Assembly: GCA_003139975.1 (NCBI GenBank)
Contig: PLHN01000213.1
Coordinates: 2,369-7,438 of the forward strand
DNA: 5,070 bases
Reading direction: 5' to 3'
Origin: Acidobacteriaceae bacterium
GTDB lineage: Bacteria; Acidobacteriota; Terriglobia; Terriglobales; Acidobacteriaceae
Shown: piece after piece, positions 1 through 4,692 of the stretch
How the letters are laid out: every line of letters begins with the position of its first letter
How positions within the stretch are numbered: position 1 is the stretch's first letter
The notes under the pieces: model-generated
What the model saw: only the letters and a program-made list of their open reading frames with translations
What the model was told of the DNA's origin: nothing
Databases searched by the model: none
Made by a program: the position numbers and the translations under genes

Positions 1-120
1 TGTATTCGTTTTTGTTCTGGCAGTTGGGAGTAACGCCGTAAGTGACGTTGATGAAGAAATGGGCATCCCGCCAGTTAAAGCCCGCGTAGGAACCGCCGCC
101 ACGAGCAATTCTCCGAGGGT
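1..120 (-). CDS. Possible partial protein-coding fragment, unrecognised
   Basis: On the minus strand this stretch is open to the window edge. It reads as a protein-like segment rich in Gly, Asn and aromatic residues (about residues GGSYAGFNWRDAHFFINV, then TYGVTPNCQ). Codon third positions are mostly C or T, with some G and few A, as in the sure genes here. A second minus frame is also open but is Thr/Leu/Ser-rich, as shifted frames usually are. The frame can be followed upstream to about position 144, with no convincing start codon or ribosome binding site. It may be the interior or 3' part of a gene that was cut when the toxin-antitoxin genes arrived. The alternating polar and aromatic pattern would suit a beta-rich outer-membrane protein, but I do not recognise a family. 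The true limits are unknown. Confidence 0.3.
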
Positions 121-132
121 GGCGACTCGTGC

Positions 133-138
133 TACATT
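133..138 (+). promoter_or_regulatory. Candidate -10 box for the antitoxin gene
   Basis: TACATT ends six bases before the antitoxin ATG, and no purine-rich Shine-Dalgarno sequence lies between them. If this is the -10 element, transcription would begin at or near the ATG and the mRNA would be leaderless. No good -35 box is seen at the expected distance, so support is weak. Confidence 0.25.
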
Positions 139-144
139 CTTCCA

Positions 145-387
145 ATGGAAATCAGAATCCGCGTTCCCGAACAACTCGCTGCCCAGGCAGAAGCGCGAGG
201 AGTACCGTTGGAAGCCTACATAGAACGAATCCTCGCCCAGCAGGCAGCGGGTTCGGCGGCCGAACGGCCTTTGCCGACGCCTGAGCAAGCCCGAGCATGG
301 CTCGATTCTCTGGCCCAGTTCTCGGACAGGATTCCTCCGCTGCCGGAGATCATCTCCCGCGAATGGATTTATCAGGACCACGACTAG
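145..387 (+). CDS. VapB-type antitoxin partner of a PIN toxin
   Basis: This 80-residue acidic protein is the likely antitoxin of a type II toxin-antitoxin pair. Residues 1-30 (MEIRIRVPEQL...GVPLEAYIERIL) look like the short strand-helix-helix DNA-binding and dimerising part of VapB-like proteins. The C-terminal part (about 45-80) has the Pro-rich linker and the ending ISREWIYQDHD, a tail I associate with small antitoxins encoded just before PIN toxins. Such tails normally wrap around the toxin active site. Its stop codon directly abuts the ATG of the toxin gene, the usual tight coupling of these operons. The ATG at 145 lacks a clear ribosome binding site. The gene itself looks intact although its toxin is broken. 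Such antitoxins usually repress their own promoter; no operator palindrome is evident here. The family assignment is by pattern recognition. Confidence 0.72.
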   Translation: MEIRIRVPEQLAAQAEARGVPLEAYIERILAQQAAGSAAERPLPTPEQARAWLDSLAQFSDRIPPLPEIISREWIYQDHD

Positions 388-747
388 ATGGCTATCCCAT
401 CGTGTTTAGTTGACACGAACATTCTGCTGCGCGTCGCACGGCGATCCGATCCGCAACACAAAACCATCGATGCAGCTCTCGCCAAGCTCGCCTCTGAGGG
501 CTGCGTTCTGCATTACACTCATCAGAATATCTCCGAATTGTGGAACGCAATGACACGGCCTGCTGCCAGAAACGGTTTCGGACTGACTGTGGCCGAGGCC
601 GAGCGCGAAGTGCGCGTGATCGAAGCCGGCATGTCACTCTTGGCGGACAGCGAAGCCGTATATTGGGAATGGCGGAGAATCGTGCTTCTTTACGGTGTTT
701 GCGTTCAGGTCCATGCCCCTTCATATACGCGCGCAGAATCGCGTTGA
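388..747 (+). pseudogene. VapC-like PIN-domain toxin, 3'-truncated
   Basis: The first 109 codons read as a VapC-type PIN ribonuclease. LVDTNILLR carries the first catalytic Asp (D9), and the ISELW motif carries the Glu (E50). The RPAARNGFGLTVAEA segment and the WEWRRIVLLYGV helix follow as in PIN toxins paired with this antitoxin type. Family members then continue with a His-Asp-Ala-Arg-Leu motif and end about 30 residues later with a Thr-Phe-Asn...Asp-Phe motif. Here the reading frame reaches QVH (H109, bases 712-714) and then turns into APSYTRAESR and a stop. The third acidic residue and the last strand and helix are missing. The lost 3' end is replaced by sequence that reads as a BrnA antitoxin on the other strand. 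The product would be about 119 residues and most likely has no nuclease activity. It begins directly at the antitoxin stop codon. Confidence 0.8.
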
Positions 748-810
748 TGCGAGTCTGATAGCCGCGCTGTTGCCGAAACCAGCGCAGCAGATCGGCGCTT
801 AGCCTGCGAC
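713..810 (-). pseudogene. Remnant of a BrnA-type antitoxin, C-terminal part
   Basis: The minus strand from about 805 down to 713 reads RLSADLLRWFRQQ followed by RGYQTRINAILRAYMKGHG. This matches the ribbon-helix-helix C-terminal signature of BrnA antitoxins, typically 'tlRLdaDvLeWFraqGkGYQTRINavLRayme'. Only this roughly 30-residue part is present. The normal stop after the last helix is lost: the frame runs on antisense into the PIN toxin. On the N-terminal side, a VTAV stretch (the strand expected before RLSAD) lies in another frame, consistent with a small indel near 806-808. No BrnT toxin is found upstream on this strand, where the amt gene soon begins. It is therefore a decayed fragment, not a working antitoxin. 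Identification is by motif recognition without a search. Confidence 0.62.
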
Positions 811-853
811 CGCCGTCACCCCCTCCTGTGACATACCGCACTGAGTTTCTCCC

Positions 854-882
854 GTAATAGGCAGAGCCTCTGACTGTAATAG
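854..882. promoter_or_regulatory. Direct repeat GTAATAG flanking a dyad, upstream of amt
   Basis: GTAATAG occurs at 854-860 and again at 876-882, 22 bases apart or about two helical turns. Between them lies the symmetric CAGAGCCTCTG (862-872). The arrangement could be an operator or part of a promoter for the ammonium channel gene about 110 bases downstream. No NtrC-type dyad or sigma-54 -24/-12 pair was found in this gap. Function is inference only. Confidence 0.25.
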
Positions 883-984
883 TGCTTTTCGCGCATCTGG
901 GTCTGCGGGCCCTCCACCTGCGCGGCGGTGCTGGTTCGGACCCCCCCGCTCGCTATCCGCGAGCCACATCTCTAAATCTCGGTC

Positions 985-990
985 GGAGGA
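985..990 (+). promoter_or_regulatory. Strong ribosome binding site of amt
   Basis: GGAGGA lies four bases before the ATG at 995 and fixes the start of the ammonium channel. The frame is open further upstream to a stop at 842-844 but has no ATG, GTG or TTG codon there. Confidence 0.8.
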
Positions 991-994
991 TCGC

Positions 995-2260
995 ATGCTT
1001 CACCTCGATACCGGTAACACCGGTTTTATGATCTTGTGCACCAGCCTGGTCATGCTGATGACGCCAGGCCTGGCGTTCTTTTATGGTGGCCTGGTGGGCC
1101 GCAAGAACGTCCTGGCCATCATGATGCAAAGCTTTGTCTCCATGGGCTGGACCACCGTAATCTGGTACCTCTACGGTTACTCTCTGTGTTTCAGCGGCGA
1201 CTGGCACGGAGTCATCGGCAACTTCCACTACGCATTTCTGCGCGGGGTCGGCCTCAGCACCCCGTCTTTGCCGAACGACACCATTCCTGCCTTCGTTTTC
1301 ATCGCCTATCAGATGATGTTTGCCATCATCACACCGGCGCTCATTTCCGGCGCCTTCACCAACCGCGTCACCTTCAAAGCCTACATGCTGTTTCTAACCG
1401 CTTGGCTCACCTTCGTCTATTTCCCATTCGTCCACATGGTGTGGGGCGGAGGCTTCCTCCAGCAGTGGGGCGTGAAGGATTTCGCCGGCGGCATCGTCGT
1501 CCACAACATTGCCGGAATCGCGGCTCTTGCTTCCGTGATCTACGTCGGCAAGCGTCGTACGGCCGACCGCGGCCCGCACAGCATTCCATTGGTTGCGCTC
1601 GGCACGGGTCTGCTGTGGTTCGGTTGGTACGGCTTTAACGCCGGCAGCGAAATGCGCGTCGATTCCGTCACCGCCACGGCTTTTCTGAACACCGACGTCG
1701 CCGCTTCCTTCGCCGCCGTTACCTGGCTGTTGGTGGCCTGGTTCAACGAAAAGAAGCCCAAGTTGCTCGGCCTGCTCACGGGAGCGGTTGCCGGACTCGC
1801 CACCGTTACTCCCGCCGCCGGATTTGTCTCTCCGACGACCGCCGTCATCATCGGATGCGTTTCCGGCGTGGTTTGCTACTACGCCGTAGAAATGAAGAAC
1901 AAGCTGGGCTGGGATGACGCCCTCGATGTTTGGGGCGTCCACGGTGTCGGCGGATTCCTCGGCATCGTCATGCTCGGCATCTTTGCCAATAAGGCATTCA
2001 ACCCCGAAGGCGCCAACGGCTTGCTCTATGGCGATCCGACCTTCTTGCTGAAGCAGGTCACGGCCGTCGTGTTCTCGTCGGTCTGGGCGTTTGCATTCAC
2101 TTACGCCATGCTTCGCATCATTGATGCCTTCACCCCCGTCAAGGTCAGCGAGTCCCATGAGGAGATTGGCCTCGACGAGGCCATCCACGGCGAGCATGCC
2201 TATGAGCAACTCACCGATCGAGATGTGATCCATGATCTTGTGAATTCGGCCCATAAATAG
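995..2260 (+). CDS. amt: Ammonium transporter (Amt/MEP/Rh family)
   Basis: This complete 421-residue inner-membrane channel conducts ammonia/ammonium and would form a trimer with about 11 membrane helices per subunit. Hallmarks by comparison with E. coli AmtB are the opening TPGLAFFYGGLV, the outer gate (Y105 and F109, where AmtB has two Phe), W150 of HMVWGGG, and the conserved Asp D162 in KDFAGG. The twin pore histidines are H170 and H316, and GFNAGS (F214, S218) is also present. The cytoplasmic tail (about 385-405) keeps the IGLDEAIHGE motif needed for subunit coupling and PII contact. The protein starts almost directly at helix 1, so the cleavable N-terminal signal peptide of AmtB is absent. 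That layout is common in other bacteria. Amt genes are often paired with glnK (PII), but none is visible on either side. The next gene is a lyase that would release ammonia. Nitrogen control is likely but no known nitrogen-regulator site was found. Confidence 0.97.
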   Translation: MLHLDTGNTGFMILCTSLVMLMTPGLAFFYGGLVGRKNVLAIMMQSFVSMGWTTVIWYLYGYSLCFSGDWHGVIGNFHYAFLRGVGLSTPSLPNDTIPAFVFIAYQMMFAIITPALISGAFTNRVTFKAYMLFLTAWLTFVYFPFVHMVWGGGFLQQWGVKDFAGGIVVHNIAGIAALASVIYVGKRRTADRGPHSIPLVALGTGLLWFGWYGFNAGSEMRVDSVTATAFLNTDVAASFAAVTWLLVAWFNEKKPKLLGLLTGAVAGLATVTPAAGFVSPTTAVIIGCVSGVVCYYAVEMKNKLGWDDALDVWGVHGVGGFLGIVMLGIFANKAFNPEGANGLLYGDPTFLLKQVTAVVFSSVWAFAFTYAMLRIIDAFTPVKVSESHEEIGLDEAIHGEHAYEQLTDRDVIHDLVNSAHK

Positions 2261-2328
2261 TGTGTGAAAGCTAGGTGCCCCAGGTTCGCGTCCGTTTTTT
2301 GGACGCTAACCTGGGGTTGCACACACTA
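2258..2328 (+). terminator. Large two-part hairpin after amt
   Basis: The inner stem pairs 2278-2293 with 2301-2316 (CCCCAGGTT...GCGTCC against GGACGC...AACCTGGGG). It pairs at 15 of 16 positions with one C/T mismatch. The loop is GTTTTTT at 2294-2300. An outer stem of nine pairs joins TAGTGTGTG (2258-2266), which includes the amt stop codon, to CACACACTA (2320-2328). This is probably the amt 3' end. It is not a classic intrinsic terminator, because the T-run is in the loop and no T-run follows the stem. It may instead be a dispersed palindromic element. Confidence 0.55.
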
Positions 2329-2341
2329 AACCGGGCTGCCG

Positions 2342-2368
2342 CACACATCTCGCCAGTTGCGATGTGTG
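2342..2368 (+). other. Hairpin in the amt-lyase gap
   Basis: CACACATC (2342-2349) pairs perfectly with GATGTGTG (2361-2368) around an 11-base loop. A smaller dyad, GTCAC (2393-2397) with GTGAC (2406-2410), follows. No T-run follows either. The gap 2261-2500 otherwise holds no credible reading frame. Together with the preceding hairpin it forms a structured region before the lyase gene. Confidence 0.45.
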
Positions 2369-2435
2369 GGGTCTCCGTTCCGTCGATCACCGGTCACACA
2401 CCCGAGTGACAATCATCCTTCCGCAATTACTACCG

Positions 2436-2486
2436 CCGCACTACATTAAGGCCGTAAATCGCAATACATAAATTCCGTACTACATT
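2436..2486. promoter_or_regulatory. Repeated CCGYACTACATT boxes upstream of the lyase gene
   Basis: CCGCACTACATT (2436-2447) and CCGTACTACATT (2475-2486) are near-identical 12-mers whose starts lie 39 bases apart, just before the lyase start at 2501. Each contains a -10-like TACATT. The first could serve as a promoter giving a leader of roughly 45-50 bases; the second overlaps the start region and would suit an operator better. Assignment is inference. Confidence 0.3.
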
Positions 2487-2487
2487 T

Positions 2488-2492
2488 GGGAG
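2488..2492 (+). promoter_or_regulatory. Ribosome binding site deciding the lyase start
   Basis: GGGAG lies eight bases before the ATG at 2501. An in-frame TTG at 2486 would give five extra residues, but it overlaps this site and has no such site of its own. ATG 2501 is therefore preferred. Confidence 0.6.
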
Positions 2493-2500
2493 CAGATTCT

Positions 2501-4066
2501 ATGGGCGCATTACTTCACGAACATCCTTTGCAGCAAGCAGGGCCGACCGCCGTTCTGGATGGCCATTCCCTCAAAGTTGAAGACGTTGTCGCCATCGCCC
2601 GCCACCGCCAGCCCATCGAACTGCACCCCGACGCCATCCGCCGCATCAACAAGTGCCGCGCTCTGCTCGAACGCAAGATCCAATCCCGCGAAATCATGTA
2701 TGGAGTCAACACCGGCATCGGCGAACTTTCCGAAGTCGTTTTGACTCCCGACCAGGTCCAACAATTTCAGAAATATTTGCTCTACTCTCATGCCGCCGGC
2801 TACGGCGAGCCTTGCGCCGAAGAAGATGTTCGCGCCGGCATGCTCTCCCGCCTCAATACCCATTGCTGGGGCCACTCCGGAATTCGCCACGAGGTTGTCC
2901 AACTCCAGATCGACATGCTGAATCACGGCGTAACTCCGGTCGTCTGCCAGAAAGGTTCCGTCGGCGCATGCGGCGATCTTTCTCCCATGGCGCAAATGGC
3001 CATCACCCTCATGGGCGAAGGCGAAGTCTTCTATCAAGGCAAGCGCCTCCCCGCCAAGCAAGGCTTGAGCGAAGCCGGACTCACTCCTATCGTGTTCCGC
3101 GAGCGCGACGGCCTCGCCACCATCAACGGTTCCGATCTAATGACCGGCATGGGTTGCATTGAACTTGCGGACGCCGAGCGCTGGCTCAAGACTCAGGAAG
3201 TCGCGCTGGCCATGACTCTCGAAGCCCTGAACGCCAACATGAAAGCCTACGACCACCGCATCCACGATGTCCGCGGCTATCCCGGCGCGCAGACTTGCGC
3301 CGAAAATGTTCGCCGACTAACCGAAGGTTCCGAACTCCTCCAACGCCCCGGCAAAAAAGTCCAGGATGCCTATTCTCTTCGCTCCAGTCCGCAGGTTACC
3401 GGCGCCGCCAAAGACGCGTTCAAGTGGTCCCGTTACATGCTCGAGATCGAACTCAACCATGCCGCCGATAATCCCGTCTTCTTCCCCGATGAAGATCTCG
3501 TGCTCACGGGAGCGAATTTCCAGGGAACGCCCATGGCCTTCGCGCTCGAGATGGTGGGCATGTCCGTTACCACGGTAGCCGCCCTTTCCGAGCGCCGCCT
3601 CAACCGCCTCATGAATCCCCACCTTTCCGCAGGCTTGCCCGCGTTTCTCACCAAAGGTGCCGGCATGTTCTCCGGCTTGATGCTCACCCAGTACACAGCG
3701 GGCGCGCTCATCTGCGAGAATCGCGTGCTAAGTCACCCCGCCGCCACCGGTTCCATCCCGGCCGCCGCCGATCAGGAAGATTTCGTCTCCATGGGAATGA
3801 CCACAGCCATCAAGACGCGCCAGATCATCGAGAACGCCTGGGCCGTGTTAGCGATTGAGTTGATGGCCGCCGCCCAGGCCTTCGATCTCCGCGCTCCCGT
3901 CAAGCCATCTCCAGCCTCGCAGGCCGCCTACGAAGCCATCCGCCACCACGTGAAAAGACTCGATGACGACCGCGCCCTATACGACGACATCAACACTCTG
4001 ACGAGAGTAGCGAAAGAAGGCCAAGTCCTGGCAGCCGCAGAAAAGCTAGCGGGGAAGTTGAATTGA
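2501..4066 (+). CDS. hutH: Histidine ammonia-lyase-type aromatic amino acid lyase with Ala-Cys-Gly MIO triad
   Basis: This 521-residue cytosolic enzyme of the MIO lyase family is predicted to deaminate L-histidine to urocanate and ammonia. Family features in order are Y67 in YGVNTGIGEL (catalytic Tyr), LLYSHAAGYGEP with S96-H97, GSVGACGDLSP with the cofactor triad at 156-158, and the NG at 209-210. QDAYSLR (Y291, R294), the NF of ANFQGTP (N339, F340) and QED (425-427) follow. The Ser-His pair is typical of histidine-selective members, while phenylalanine lyases usually have Phe-Leu. The cofactor Ser is replaced by Cys (C157, TGC at 2969-2971). In Pseudomonas putida HutH, a Ser143Cys mutant was reported to mature into active enzyme (from memory), so activity is plausible. 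The length is slightly above the usual ~510 residues. No hutU, hutI or hutG is adjacent. An aromatic lyase of another specificity or an aminomutase remains possible, so the symbol is provisional. Confidence 0.88.
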   Translation: MGALLHEHPLQQAGPTAVLDGHSLKVEDVVAIARHRQPIELHPDAIRRINKCRALLERKIQSREIMYGVNTGIGELSEVVLTPDQVQQFQKYLLYSHAAGYGEPCAEEDVRAGMLSRLNTHCWGHSGIRHEVVQLQIDMLNHGVTPVVCQKGSVGACGDLSPMAQMAITLMGEGEVFYQGKRLPAKQGLSEAGLTPIVFRERDGLATINGSDLMTGMGCIELADAERWLKTQEVALAMTLEALNANMKAYDHRIHDVRGYPGAQTCAENVRRLTEGSELLQRPGKKVQDAYSLRSSPQVTGAAKDAFKWSRYMLEIELNHAADNPVFFPDEDLVLTGANFQGTPMAFALEMVGMSVTTVAALSERRLNRLMNPHLSAGLPAFLTKGAGMFSGLMLTQYTAGALICENRVLSHPAATGSIPAAADQEDFVSMGMTTAIKTRQIIENAWAVLAIELMAAAQAFDLRAPVKPSPASQAAYEAIRHHVKRLDDDRALYDDINTLTRVAKEGQVLAAAEKLAGKLN

Positions 4067-4082
4067 GCCGTAAAGTGCAATC

Positions 4083-4102
4083 GGCCTGTGCTCGCGCAGG
4101 CC
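4083..4102 (+). other. Compact GC-rich hairpin between lyase and B12-protein genes
   Basis: GGCCTGTG (4083-4090) pairs with CGCAGGCC (4095-4102) around CTCG, giving eight pairs including one G-T. It begins 17 bases after the lyase stop. No immediate T-run follows, so it may be an mRNA-processing or stability stem, or a partial terminator. Confidence 0.4.
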
Positions 4103-4123
4103 CACTGTGTTTAAATATTCCCG

Positions 4124-4543
4124 ATGCCCACCGAATCAAAAATCCGCGTTCTGGTAGCCAAGCCCGGCCTCGACGGTCACGACCGCGGTGCCAAAGTCAT
4201 CGCTCGCGCCCTCCGCGATGCAGGCATGGAAGTCATCTACACCGGCCTTCGCCAGACTCCGGAGATGGTCGTCAACGCCGCGCTCCAGGAAGACGTTCAG
4301 GTCATCGGCCTCTCCATTCTCTCCGGTGCCCACAACGCCATCGTGCCGCGCGTGATGGACCTGCTCAAGCAGAACAAAATGGATGACGTGATCGTGCTGG
4401 TCGGCGGCATCATCCCTGATCAGGACATGGAAGGCCTGAAAAAAATCGGCGTCGCCGGCATCTTCCAACCCGGCACCTCGATGGACGATATCGTCAAGTT
4501 CATCCGCGAGCGCGTAAAACCGCAAGGCGTGCCAACCGGCTAG
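4124..4543 (+). CDS. mcmA2: Stand-alone B12-binding subunit, methylmalonyl-CoA mutase C-terminal type
   Basis: This 139-residue protein is a single Rossmann-like cobalamin-binding domain. The signature D-x-H-x-x-G is present as D17-G-H19-D-R-G22 in [13 protein letters not shown], with H19 the lower axial ligand to cobalt. The SxL motif is S64-I-L66, and the GG motif is G94-G95 in VLVGGIIP. The ending ([13 protein letters not shown]) also matches the mutase C-terminal domain. It would pair with a separate catalytic large subunit to interconvert methylmalonyl-CoA and succinyl-CoA, or act with a related acyl-CoA mutase. Such split subunits are known. The glutamate mutase S subunit is similar in length, but the sequence pattern fits the acyl-CoA mutases much better. 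No large subunit or MeaB-type GTPase is in view. The start is forced: an in-frame TAA lies at 4112-4114. No Shine-Dalgarno is visible. It follows the lyase gene by 57 bases on the same strand. Confidence 0.9.
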   Translation: MPTESKIRVLVAKPGLDGHDRGAKVIARALRDAGMEVIYTGLRQTPEMVVNAALQEDVQVIGLSILSGAHNAIVPRVMDLLKQNKMDDVIVLVGGIIPDQDMEGLKKIGVAGIFQPGTSMDDIVKFIRERVKPQGVPTG

Positions 4544-4572
4544 TTCGCATGAATGAGCGGGCTCGTCTACTT

Positions 4573-4584
4573 CGAAAATTTTCG
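4573..4584. repeat. Perfect 12-base palindrome CGAAAATTTTCG
   Basis: This is a perfect dyad in the convergent gap between the B12-protein gene and the ligase gene. It could be a protein-binding site or part of the 3' end of the B12-protein transcript. Nothing else supports a function. Confidence 0.3.
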
Positions 4585-4629
4585 CTGCTAGAGCGTTTCT
4601 ACCTTCGCTATTGTCTGACTTTGGGTGGC

Positions 4630-4680
4630 GCGGCGCTTCAGCGCTGCGGTAACATCTCGTTTTGATTTCGGCTTTAGCCG
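4630..4680. terminator. Paired short hairpins in the convergent gap
   Basis: GCGGCGC (4630-4636) pairs with GCGCTGC (4641-4647) around a TTCA loop. CGGC (4669-4672) pairs with GCCG (4677-4680) around TTTA. They lie between two converging genes, the normal place for shared transcription ends. A T-rich stretch (4658-4668) lies between them. The wording GGCGCTTCAGCGCTGCG and TTCGGCTTTAGCCGC looks to me like dispersed intergenic palindromes seen in acidobacterial genomes. That is recollection, not a search result. Confidence 0.45.
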
Positions 4681-4692
4681 CCGAGGGCCACT

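Noticed and set aside
743..775. A plus-strand reading V-D-A-S-L-I-A-A-L after the PIN truncation, resembling the missing His-Asp-Ala-Arg-Leu motif
   Set aside because: It is out of frame with the toxin and is not followed by the Thr-Phe-Asn ending. The same bases read on the minus strand give a longer and more specific BrnA match. Taken as chance.
848..994. Sigma-54 promoter or NtrC site upstream of amt
   Set aside because: No GG-N10-GC with the expected TGGCAC/TTGC context and no TGCACC-type dyad was found.
1394..2254. Long minus-strand open frame of 286 codons inside amt
   Set aside because: Its composition is that of an antisense shadow, and it lies opposite a gene with all family motifs on the plus strand.
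2258..2410. CRISPR array or tandem repeats suggested by recurring CACACA/TGTGTG
   Set aside because: The units are only six to nine bases, in both orientations and at irregular spacing. There are no direct repeats with spacers.
2486..2500. TTG at 2486 as the lyase start
   Set aside because: It overlaps the GGGAG ribosome binding site placed correctly for ATG 2501, and the five extra residues add nothing conserved.
2510..3061. Minus-strand open frame of 183 codons inside the lyase gene
   Set aside because: Antisense shadow of a clear coding sequence, with no family motif or ribosome binding site.
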